The notes beneath the pieces are model-generated. The model searched no databases and was not told the origin of the DNA. It saw nothing but the letters and a program-made list of their open reading frames with translations. Positions 51,534 through 59,126 of a stretch of DNA of 64,000 bases are shown piece by piece. The stretch covers positions 1 through 64,000 of the forward strand of contig JADJJR010000001.1 of assembly GCA_016706425.1 (NCBI GenBank), read 5' to 3'. The DNA is from Elusimicrobiota bacterium (GTDB lineage Bacteria; Elusimicrobiota; Elusimicrobia; FEN-1173). Made by a program: the position numbers and the translations under genes. The number at the start of each line of letters is the position of its first letter. Positions within the stretch are counted from its first letter, which is position 1.

Positions 51534-52908
51534 CGGGTCCTCCCAGGGCCAGCAAACGGTCGGGCGCGAGGAGGTCGCCGGCTTTTTCCGCCCCCAATTT
51601 TCCGACCAAAAACGCCCTGACGTCCGTGCCGCCGGAGGCTTCGTAGTCCCGCCCCAACCGTTCGGCCGCGGTGTAACCCAAGCGGGGCAACAACGCGGTG
51701 AAAAGAATCGGCGAACTGTCCACCCGACGCGCGCACGCGGCCGGGTCGGCCTCGATGCCGTCGATGTGCCCGGCCCAAATCCGGTCGAAGCGCTCGAGAA
51801 GGTCCAGCGTCTCCAACAGGCCGGTGGCCAGCAGGGGCAGGAATTCGCAAATCTGAAACGTGCCCCGGGACACCGCTTCGGTGACAAGGAAATCCCCCGC
51901 CATCGCCTTCAACCCCGCCTGGATTCCCGCTTCCAGTATGACCGGGTTCACTTTTCCGGGCATGATGGAAGAACCCGCCTGGACTTTCGGAAGCCGGATT
52001 TCACCGAAGGCGCTCATCCACCTCAAGTCCCCGCAGATCTTCACCAGGTTCGCGGCGTGCGCCTTCAAAATGCCCGACACCTCCACAAACGCGTCGGCGT
52101 TGGCGGTGGGGTCCATGAGGTTTTCGGCGCGCGCGAGAGGCAGGTTCGTCATTTCCCTCAACACCTCGGTCACGCGAAAAATGTAGCGCCGGGGGGCGGT
52201 GAGACCCGTCCCCACGGCGGTCCCCCCCAGGTTGACCACGCGCAACCGTTCTTCGGATTTATAAACGCGCCATCGGTCGCGCGCCAGGGCCTCCGCGAAA
52301 ACCCCAAATTCGGCGCCCAAGGAAATGGGGACGGCGTCCCGGGTCTGCGTCCTCCCCAGTTTCACCACACCGGCCCATTGGGATTCTTTCTTTTGGAAAG
52401 CCCCCTGGCATTTTTCCACCGCGCGGGCCAAGCGGGCGCATCCCCGCAGGGCCGCGATCTTGACGGCGGTGGGGAACACATCGTTCGTGGACTGATGGAG
52501 GTTCACGTCCTCCAACGGCCGGACGAGCGCCCCCGCGCCGCGCGCGCCGCCCATCATTTCGGAAGCGCGGTTCGCGATCACCTCGTTCATGTTCATGTGG
52601 GTGGAGGTCCCCGCCCCCCCCTGCAGGGTGTCGACGGGGAATTGGTCGGCCCACCGGCCCTCCACGATTTCCTCGCAGGCCGCTCGAATGGCCTCCGCCT
52701 TCTCGGGCGGCAAACAACCGAGTTCCCGGTTGGTTTCGCAGGCCGCTTTTTTCACGGTCGCCAGGGCCGTCCGAAGGGATTCCGGCACCGGCCGCCCCGT
52801 CAGGGGGAAGTTCGCGATGGCCCGTTGGGTGTGGATCCCCCAATAGGCCCGCGCGGGGACGTCCATCGCCCCCAAACCGTCCGTTTCCCGACGTGTGTCC
52901 TCGGCCAT
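51517..52908 (-). CDS. aspA: Aspartate ammonia-lyase-type enzyme inside the hydrogenase operon
   Basis: Predicted 463 residues of the aspartase/fumarase superfamily: PARAYWGIHTQRAIANFPLTGR, GGAGTSTHMNMNEVIANRA, the signature GSSIMPGKVNP (~315) and DVNLHQSTNDVFPTA. The first and second blocks favour aspartase over fumarase. It would release ammonia and fumarate from aspartate. Position between hydA and hydF, with overlaps, suggests a link to hydrogenase maturation or to ammonia/fumarate metabolism under Rex control; the exact role is unproven. Confidence 0.88.
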   Translation of the reverse strand: MAEDTRRETDGLGAMDVPARAYWGIHTQRAIANFPLTGRPVPESLRTALATVKKAACETNRELGCLPPEKAEAIRAACEEIVEGRWADQFPVDTLQGGAGTSTHMNMNEVIANRASEMMGGARGAGALVRPLEDVNLHQSTNDVFPTAVKIAALRGCARLARAVEKCQGAFQKKESQWAGVVKLGRTQTRDAVPISLGAEFGVFAEALARDRWRVYKSEERLRVVNLGGTAVGTGLTAPRRYIFRVTEVLREMTNLPLARAENLMDPTANADAFVEVSGILKAHAANLVKICGDLRWMSAFGEIRLPKVQAGSSIMPGKVNPVILEAGIQAGLKAMAGDFLVTEAVSRGTFQICEFLPLLATGLLETLDLLERFDRIWAGHIDGIEADPAACARRVDSSPILFTALLPRLGYTAAERLGRDYEASGGTDVRAFLVGKLGAEKAGDLLAPDRLLALGGPDEPNA

Positions 52909-52922
52909 CGCGCCCCCGTCAA

Positions 52923-54668
52923 TCACCGCTGATAGAGCGGCCGTGGCGTGTAGCTCGTGTGGAGCAGGTGATGGGACTTTTCGCCCAAGGGTTCGCCCAG
53001 GAACTCTTTGTAGAGGTTTTGAATGTGCGGGTTGTCGTGCGAACAACGGCGCGGCATATCCTTGTCCTCCGCGTAGAGCCCGGCGGCCCGTTGGGCGCGC
53101 AGTTCGTCGGTCACGCCGTAGGGCTGGCCACCGCCGCCGATGCACCCGCCGGGGCACGCCATCACCTCGACGAACTGGTAAGGCGGGGGCGCGCCGGCCA
53201 TTTTGGCGGCGCGGATTTTACCGATCACGTGTTCCACGTTGGACAGCCCGTGAGCCACGGCGATTCGGATCTCTTTCCCGGCGACCGTCACGGTGGTTTC
53301 TTTCACGCCTTTCAAGCCCCGGACGGATTCAAAGTCCGGCTTGGGCAGGTTTTCCCCCGTGACCATGTGCGCCGCCGTGCGGAGCGCGGCCTCCATGACG
53401 CCGCCCGTGGCGCCGAAGATCGTGCCCGCGCCGGTGTAGTCGCCCAACATCTGGTCGCACTCCCCGTCGGGAAGGTTCGCGAAGTCGATGCCCGCCTGGC
53501 GGATCATTCGCGACAGCTCCCGGGTGGTGAGCACCGTGTCCACGTCCTGGTAACCGGAGGCGGACATTTCTTGGCTCCGGTGGATCTCGTACTTTTTGGC
53601 CGTGCAGGGCATGATGGAAACGACTTCCACATTTTCCGGGGCGAGGCCGTTCTTTTGCGCGTAGTAGGTCTTGGCCATGGCCCCCACCATTTCGTGGGGG
53701 GATTTTGCCGAGGAGAAGTGTTCAATCATGTCCCCGTGGAATTTTTCCATGAAATCCACCCAGGACGGACAGCAGGTCGTGATGAGCGGCAAAGCGCCTT
53801 TCCCGTGGGCGAACCGTTGGACGAATTCGGCGGCCTCTTCCATGATCGTGAGGTCCGCGCCGAAGTTCGTGTCGAAGACCGCGGCGAAACCCATGCGGCG
53901 AAGCGCCGTGTAGATTTTTTTCGACAGGTTGACGCCCGGAGCGAAACCGAAGTGCTCCCCCAAGGTCACGCGCACGGCGGGCGCGATCTGCACCACGCAA
54001 TGTTTTTTCGTGTTGTTGAGCGCGCTCCAAACTTTGGCCGTGTCGTCGAACTCTATAATGGCCCCCGTTGGGCAGTGGGCCGAGCATTGCCCGCATCGCA
54101 CGCAGGGCGAGTCGGCCAAGTTGATGTCCCCGGCGGGGGCAATCCGCGTTTTGATGCCCCGCTCCAGAAAAGACAACGCCCACACGTTCTGCACTTCCTG
54201 GCAGACGACGACGCAGCGCCCGCATTTAATGCACTTGGCGGGATCGAGGACGATGGTGCCCGTGGTGGCGTCCTTGGGCAGCTGGGGGACGATCTTGTCG
54301 AAGGGTTCCTCCCGAATGCCGAAGTCCGCCAGAGCGTTTTGCAATTCGCACTGGGTGTTGCGGCCGCAGACTTGGCAGTCGTTGGGGTGGGCCGAGAGGA
54401 TCAGTTCCACAACGGTTTTGCGGATCGCGACGATTTCGGGGTCATGGGTCGTGATCTCCATGCCGTTTTCGACGGGCGTACAACAGGCCCGGGGCATCTT
54501 GACCGAGTTTTTGAGCTTGACCACGCAGATCCCGCAACCCGCCGAAGCGCGCAGATCGGGGTGTTTGCATAGGGTGGGTATTTTGACACCCACCGTTCGC
54601 GCCGCGTCCAGAATGGTGGTGTTGTCCGCCACTTCAACGGGGATGGTGTTGATAAGTGCTTTGATCAT
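52923..54668 (-). CDS. hydA: [FeFe] hydrogenase catalytic subunit HydA
   Basis: Predicted 581 residues. Order: [2Fe-2S] domain (CKHPDLRASAGCGIC ... CC), His/Cys cluster (HPNDCQVCGRNTQC), two [4Fe-4S] sites (CIKCGRCVVVCQ and CVRCGQCSAHCP), then H-cluster motifs L1 TTCCPSW, L2 MPCTAKKYE and L3 MACPGGCIGGGGQP. L1 has Thr where most enzymes have Ser. A C-terminal small-subunit-like segment ends DNPHIQNLYKEFLGEPLGEKSHHLLHT. With HydB and HydC it should form an NAD-linked, possibly electron-bifurcating, trimer. Confidence 0.96.
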   Translation of the reverse strand: MIKALINTIPVEVADNTTILDAARTVGVKIPTLCKHPDLRASAGCGICVVKLKNSVKMPRACCTPVENGMEITTHDPEIVAIRKTVVELILSAHPNDCQVCGRNTQCELQNALADFGIREEPFDKIVPQLPKDATTGTIVLDPAKCIKCGRCVVVCQEVQNVWALSFLERGIKTRIAPAGDINLADSPCVRCGQCSAHCPTGAIIEFDDTAKVWSALNNTKKHCVVQIAPAVRVTLGEHFGFAPGVNLSKKIYTALRRMGFAAVFDTNFGADLTIMEEAAEFVQRFAHGKGALPLITTCCPSWVDFMEKFHGDMIEHFSSAKSPHEMVGAMAKTYYAQKNGLAPENVEVVSIMPCTAKKYEIHRSQEMSASGYQDVDTVLTTRELSRMIRQAGIDFANLPDGECDQMLGDYTGAGTIFGATGGVMEAALRTAAHMVTGENLPKPDFESVRGLKGVKETTVTVAGKEIRIAVAHGLSNVEHVIGKIRAAKMAGAPPPYQFVEVMACPGGCIGGGGQPYGVTDELRAQRAAGLYAEDKDMPRRCSHDNPHIQNLYKEFLGEPLGEKSHHLLHTSYTPRPLYQR

Positions 54669-54677
54669 GGGGAGCTC

Positions 54678-56291
54678 CTATCGCGTCGGCGCCGCTTCGG
54701 GCAACAGCGCGCGGTATTCCTGTTCAAAGTAGCGAAGCGTTGACAAAACAGGGTTGGGGGCGGTTTGCCCCAACCCGCAGAGGGACGCTTTTTGCATCGC
54801 GAGGGAGATCGTGCGCAACTTGTCGAGATCCCCGGGCGCGCCCTTTTTGTCGGTCAGCCGTTCCAGAATGCGGAGCATCTGGGTCCCCCCGATGCGGCAG
54901 GGGGCGCACTTGCCGCAAGATTCGTCGACGCAGAAACCGAGGTAGAACTTGGCGATGTCGACCATCGAATCGTCCTCGTCCATCACGATCATGCCGCCCG
55001 AGCCCATGATGGACCCCAATTGCTGCAGGTTTTCATAGGACACCGGCGTGTCCAACAGGTCGGCCGGGATCACTCCGCCCGAGGGCCCGCCCGTCTGAAC
55101 GGCTTTGACTTTTTTACCCTGGGCGGGTCCGCCGCCGATGTCGTAAACGATTTCCCGCAACGTTGTGCCCATGGGGACTTCCACCAAGCCGGTGTGCCGC
55201 ACCTTGCCCGTGAGGGCAAAGACTTTGGTGCCCTTGGATTTTCCGGTCCCGATGGAGGAGAACCAGGTCGCGCCTTTTTGGTAGATCACCGGCACGTTGG
55301 CGAGGGTTTCGACGTTGTTGATGCAGGTGGGTTTGTCCCAAAGCCCCTTGACCGACGGGTAGGGGGGGCGGGGGTGCGGGTAGCCGCGCTTCCCCTCGAT
55401 GGAGGCGATGAGCGCGGTTTCTTCACCGCAGACGAAGGCCCCGGCCCCGAGCCGGATTTCCAAGTCCAGGGAAAAATCCGTCCCAAAAATGTTTTTTCCC
55501 AATAGCCCCAGGCCGTAGGCCTGTTTGATGGCCCGCTCGACGCGCTCGACGGCCAGGGGGTACTCCGCGCGGATGTAAAAATACCCGATGGACGCCCCCA
55601 TGGCGTAGGCCCCGATGAGCATGCCCTCCAGAACGGAGTGGGGATCGCTTTCCAGAACGCCCCGGTCCATAAAGGCGCCGGGATCTCCCTCGTCGCCGTT
55701 GCAAATAATGTAGCGCTGGTCGCTGGGCGTGGCGCGGGTCATCCGCCATTTGAGCCCCGTGGGAAACCCCGCGCCGCCACGGCCCCGCAGGCCGCTGGCG
55801 ATCATTTCCTCAATGACTTCTTCCGGTTTCATTTCCAACAACACCTTCGCCGCGGCCGTGTAGCCGTCCTGGGCGATGTAGTCTTTGATGTTTTCCGGAT
55901 CGACGATGCCGCAGTTGCGCAGGACGATCTTGAGTTGTTTGGCTTCGTTCTTTTCCAGGACGAACTCCGGGATCACCTGACGCCCCACGATGTGGCGGTC
56001 CAACAGCGCCGGGACCCGGTCCGGGGTCATGCGGGCGTAGGTCACCGTCGGCATGCCCTCGACCGCGACGGTCAAGAGCGGGTCCTCGGCGCATTTCCCG
56101 AGACAGCCGCACCGTTTGGCCTCGAAGTCCACGGTCAAACCGCGTTTCGCCGCTTCGGTGCGGATGGACTGATACGTTTCACGCGACCCGGCGGCGATCC
56201 CGCCGGTGGAGTTGCAAATCGTGACGGTCGCTTTTTTCCGTTTTGACAAAATCTCTTGCTTGATCTTCAGCAGTTCGTCGCGTGTCATCAT
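54678..56291 (-). CDS. hydB: NADH-linked hydrogenase subunit HydB (NuoF-like)
   Basis: Predicted 537 residues. N-terminal thioredoxin-like ferredoxin remnant (ICNSTGG..., KRCGCLGKC), FMN/NAD-binding NuoF core (RGRGGAGFPTGLKW, NGDEGDPGAFMDR, GAYAMGASIGYFYIRAEYP, GAGAFVCGEETALIASIEG) and the [4Fe-4S] motif ESCGKCAPCRIGG. It ends soon after the NuoF core, so the C-terminal double-cluster ferredoxin domain found in Thermotoga HydB is missing. ATG 56291 overlaps the hydC stop. Confidence 0.94.
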   Translation of the reverse strand: MMTRDELLKIKQEILSKRKKATVTICNSTGGIAAGSRETYQSIRTEAAKRGLTVDFEAKRCGCLGKCAEDPLLTVAVEGMPTVTYARMTPDRVPALLDRHIVGRQVIPEFVLEKNEAKQLKIVLRNCGIVDPENIKDYIAQDGYTAAAKVLLEMKPEEVIEEMIASGLRGRGGAGFPTGLKWRMTRATPSDQRYIICNGDEGDPGAFMDRGVLESDPHSVLEGMLIGAYAMGASIGYFYIRAEYPLAVERVERAIKQAYGLGLLGKNIFGTDFSLDLEIRLGAGAFVCGEETALIASIEGKRGYPHPRPPYPSVKGLWDKPTCINNVETLANVPVIYQKGATWFSSIGTGKSKGTKVFALTGKVRHTGLVEVPMGTTLREIVYDIGGGPAQGKKVKAVQTGGPSGGVIPADLLDTPVSYENLQQLGSIMGSGGMIVMDEDDSMVDIAKFYLGFCVDESCGKCAPCRIGGTQMLRILERLTDKKGAPGDLDKLRTISLAMQKASLCGLGQTAPNPVLSTLRYFEQEYRALLPEAAPTR

Positions 56292-56782
56292 TGGGCGCCC
56301 TCCGCCGTGTGTGCTTGGACAATTCCCGGGACCTGGCCGGCCGCCAACCGGCTGTACACTTTTTCCCCCACCGTGAGCACCGGCGCCTGGCCGCAGCAGC
56401 CGAGGCAGCGGACCTCCTGCAAATGGAAGTTTTTGTCCGGCGTTGTTTCTCCCGGGCGGATGCCCAGAGCCTGGTGCAGTTCCTGCACCAGCGCGCCGGC
56501 CCCTTTTAGGTAACAGGCGGTGCCCATGCACACGGACACCACGTTTTTGCCCGGCGGCTCGAGCTTGAAGTAATTGAAAAAGGTGATCACTTCGTAGATG
56601 CGCGCCAGGGGAATGTCGAGGGTTTTGGCGACCTCAAACGACACGCGCCGGGGGACGTAGCTGTATTTTTTTTGGACCGCGTGAAGCACCATGATCAGGT
56701 TCCCGGGCCGGTCTTTCCAGGGTTGGCAGATCTTATCGACATCGAGACGGATTTTCTCAAGCTCCAGGGTGTCCGTTGTCAT
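56288..56782 (-). CDS. hydC: NADH-linked hydrogenase subunit HydC (NuoE-like)
   Basis: Predicted 164 residues, thioredoxin-like [2Fe-2S] protein: VPRRVSFEVAKTLDIPLARIYEVITFFNYF, then cluster Cys in VCMGTACYLKGA and EVRCLGCCGQAP. Family length is normal. It starts 3 bases after the rex stop and overlaps hydB, so rex-hydC-hydB are cotranscribed. Confidence 0.94.
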   Translation of the reverse strand: MTTDTLELEKIRLDVDKICQPWKDRPGNLIMVLHAVQKKYSYVPRRVSFEVAKTLDIPLARIYEVITFFNYFKLEPPGKNVVSVCMGTACYLKGAGALVQELHQALGIRPGETTPDKNFHLQEVRCLGCCGQAPVLTVGEKVYSRLAAGQVPGIVQAHTAEGAQ

Positions 56783-56785
56783 CGG

Positions 56786-57418
56786 TTACTCCTTGTTCAT
56801 CTGGTTAACCAAATAAAGGATTTTTTCAATTTCGAGGCCCACGTCGATGTTGTGCACGACCACGTCGTCGTTGGGGGACGTCAGACGCAGGGGGGCGAAG
56901 TTCAAAACCCCTTGGATCCCCGCTCTGATCATCTGATCGAAAACGGCCTGGGCCTGGTCCTCGGGCACAGCCAATATGGCCACGTGGGTGGCGTTCTTGG
57001 CGACGAACTCCCGCAATTTCTCCAGGGGCAGGATCGGGACCGCGGCTTTCCCATCGATTTTTCGGGGGTCGCTGTCGAAACCGGCGACGATGCGGATGCC
57101 GGCCGTGGCGAATCCCCGGTAATTCAGCAAAGCCCGGCCGATGTTCCCGACGCCCAAGACCACGGCGTTCTGCGGCTTTTCCTTGCCCAGCTTGACATCC
57201 AGGTTGGCCAGCAGGTCCTGGACGGAATAGCCCCCCCGTTTTTGGCCGGTGAGGCCGAAGGAGGCGAAATCCCGCCGCACCTGGGTCGGTGTGACACCCG
57301 CGGCGTCGGCCAGGTTGTCCGAGAACACCCGCACAAACCCCATCTGCTTCAGCCGTTGCAGGGCCTTGCGGTAGAGGTGGAGGCGGTAGACGCTGTTGAA
57401 TTGGTTTTTGCCGATCAT
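56786..57418 (-). CDS. rex: Redox-sensing transcriptional repressor Rex
   Basis: Predicted 210 residues from ATG 57418: winged helix (YRLHLYRKALQRLKQMGFVRVFSDNLADAAGVTPTQVRRDFASFG), then Rossmann domain (NAVVLGVGNIGRALLNYRGF, IVAGFDSDPRKI) and a C-terminal domain-swapped helix. Rex binds DNA when NADH/NAD+ is low. It heads the hydrogenase operon and has a perfect palindrome 9 bases upstream of its start codon, so the operon should respond to NADH excess. Confidence 0.94.
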   Translation of the reverse strand: MIGKNQFNSVYRLHLYRKALQRLKQMGFVRVFSDNLADAAGVTPTQVRRDFASFGLTGQKRGGYSVQDLLANLDVKLGKEKPQNAVVLGVGNIGRALLNYRGFATAGIRIVAGFDSDPRKIDGKAAVPILPLEKLREFVAKNATHVAILAVPEDQAQAVFDQMIRAGIQGVLNFAPLRLTSPNDDVVVHNIDVGLEIEKILYLVNQMNKE

Positions 57419-57426
57419 GGAGTTAT

Positions 57427-57443
57427 TGTAACATGATGTTACA
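57427..57443. promoter_or_regulatory. Probable Rex operator
   Basis: Perfect 8-1-8 palindrome TGTAACAT-G-ATGTTACA, 9 bases upstream of the rex start. Size and TGT...ACA ends suit a Rex-type site. Confidence 0.65.
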
Positions 57444-57450
57444 TATTTAT

Positions 57451-57483
57451 CAATATTAGGTATATTATATTTGCCTAATATTG
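57451..57483. promoter_or_regulatory. Second inverted repeat in the rex-pirin intergenic region
   Basis: CAATATTAGG (57451-57460) and CCTAATATTG (57474-57483), perfect 10-bp arms with a 13-base AT-rich spacer (TATATTATAT) that could contain -10 elements. Operator for rex or the divergent pirin gene. Confidence 0.5.
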
Positions 57484-57551
57484 TCGGGTATCGATGCTTT
57501 TTGCGTGGAACCTTTTTCCGGGGCCGGCGTTGATTTAATAAGGAGGAACCT

Positions 57552-58424
57552 ATGGACAAAACCATCGAACGGGTTTTTCGCGGCGCCCCCCACCATTGGG
57601 TCGGAAACGGCTTCAACGTCAGCAACTATTTCCCGGCGGCCCTGGACACCGTCAAGCGCATGAGCCCTTTCTTCCTTCTGGACTACCACACGCCGAAGAC
57701 CTATTCCCCCACGACGGAGCGACGGGGCGTCGGCTCGCACCCCCACCGTGGGTTCGAGACCGTGACGATCGCCTACCAGGGCTCGGTGGCCCACCACGAC
57801 AGCGCCGGGAACGCCGGGGTGATCCATCCGGACGAAGTGCAGTGGATGACGGCCGGGGCGGGAATCCTGCACAACGAGTACCATGAGGCGGAGTTTGCCC
57901 GGCGGGGCGGGGTCATGCACATGGCCCAGATTTGGGTGAACCTGCCCCGGAAAGCCAAGATGACGACGCCCCTTTACCAAGCGCTCGATCGGGCGGCCAT
58001 CCCCGACGTCGCCCTGCCCGGACAGGGCGCGCGCGTGCGGGTCATCGCGGGCCGCCACGGGGAGACCCCGGGCGCGGCGAAAACCCATTCCGATGTTCAT
58101 ATGTTGGACGTTCGATTGACGGCGGGGGGACGCGTGGATCTCTTCGCGCCCAAATCCCACAACGCCACGCTTTTGGTCTTGGACGGGCGCGTGCGGGTGA
58201 ACGACAGCGCGCCCATCGAGGCGCCCCGGGCCGCGCTCTTCAACCACGACGGAGAGCGGGTTCGCGTGACGGCGGAGGCGGACAGCGTGGTCTTGTTCTT
58301 AAGCGGCGAGCCTCTCGAGGAGCCCATCGCCCATTACGGGCCCTTTGTCATGAACACGCCGGAGGAAATCCACCGGGCCGTCGCCGACTACAACGAAGGG
58401 AAATTCGGGAACCTGACCGACTGA
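57552..58424 (+). CDS. Pirin family protein
   Basis: Predicted 290-residue bicupin. AAGGAGG precedes ATG 57552. The N-terminal cupin shows SHPHRGFETVTIAYQGSVAHHDS and AGAGILHNEYHE, which carry the usual three His and one Glu metal ligands. The C-terminal pirin domain has LFLSGEPLEEPIAHYGPFVMNTPEEI. Pirins bind Fe or other metals; some oxidise quercetin, but the in vivo role is generally unclear. It is divergent from rex, sharing a promoter region with two palindromes. Confidence 0.92.
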   Translation: MDKTIERVFRGAPHHWVGNGFNVSNYFPAALDTVKRMSPFFLLDYHTPKTYSPTTERRGVGSHPHRGFETVTIAYQGSVAHHDSAGNAGVIHPDEVQWMTAGAGILHNEYHEAEFARRGGVMHMAQIWVNLPRKAKMTTPLYQALDRAAIPDVALPGQGARVRVIAGRHGETPGAAKTHSDVHMLDVRLTAGGRVDLFAPKSHNATLLVLDGRVRVNDSAPIEAPRAALFNHDGERVRVTAEADSVVLFLSGEPLEEPIAHYGPFVMNTPEEIHRAVADYNEGKFGNLTD

Positions 58425-58484
58425 AGGGAGGGAAGGACCCAAACCCGCCGAAACGCGCCCGGTGATCCCGCGCGTCCCGGGCGA

Positions 58485-59009
58485 CTAAAAAGCGCCGCCC
58501 TTTTGCTTGCCGGGAAGCCAGGTGCTGGGCAACACCCAGCGCACCGCCCGTGCGAACCGGTGGGCCCGATCGGAATCGTTCTGGGTTTGACTCGCCAGGG
58601 CGTCCAATTCGGTGCGGAACATGGCGTCGAATTGGTTCCGCGCCGCCGTGCGGCGCTCCTCTTCGGAACCGGGCAGATCCCGGAGCGCGGCCAGCTCCCC
58701 GCCGTCCAACCAAACGCCGCCGCATTGGGCGCACTCATCGATTTCAAAGGTTTTCGCCGGGGAAAAAAAGTACCGTCGCAGTCCCACCCCGCACCGCGGG
58801 CAACGGCCTTTTTCGCTGTTGCGTCGGCTGGAACCCGCCGCGGGGAGCCCTTTCAACAATTTCTCGCCGTGCCCCTCCGCCTTCTCGTCGACTTTCTTCA
58901 ATTCCGCGGCGTCAAACCAAACGCCCCCGCAGCCTTCCCCACACACATCGACGGTCAAATCGTCCACCCGCAATTCCGACAACAATTTTCCGCAATTCAC
59001 GCAATCCAT
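58485..59009 (-). CDS. Protein with two TFIIB-type zinc ribbons
   Basis: Predicted 174 residues. Two zinc-ribbon units: CVNCGKLL...VDVCGEGCGGVWFDAAEL (~3-38) and CPRCGVGLRR...IDECAQCGGVWLDGGEL (~70-105), both with the GVW(F/L)D(A/G)(A/G)EL ending of zf-TFIIB proteins. The C-terminal ~60 residues are charged and not assigned. Function is unknown for most members. It stands alone between pirin and the efflux operon. Confidence 0.85.
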   Translation of the reverse strand: MDCVNCGKLLSELRVDDLTVDVCGEGCGGVWFDAAELKKVDEKAEGHGEKLLKGLPAAGSSRRNSEKGRCPRCGVGLRRYFFSPAKTFEIDECAQCGGVWLDGGELAALRDLPGSEEERRTAARNQFDAMFRTELDALASQTQNDSDRAHRFARAVRWVLPSTWLPGKQKGGAF

Positions 59010-59126
59010 GCCGGCGCCTCCCCGTGCGATGTAGTGAAACCTGTTTCGGACCCGCGGGCGTGTCGAACGCCCGCTTGCAAAGCATAGGCGGGAAACGCGG
59101 AAAAGGCAACCACCAACAACGCTTTT

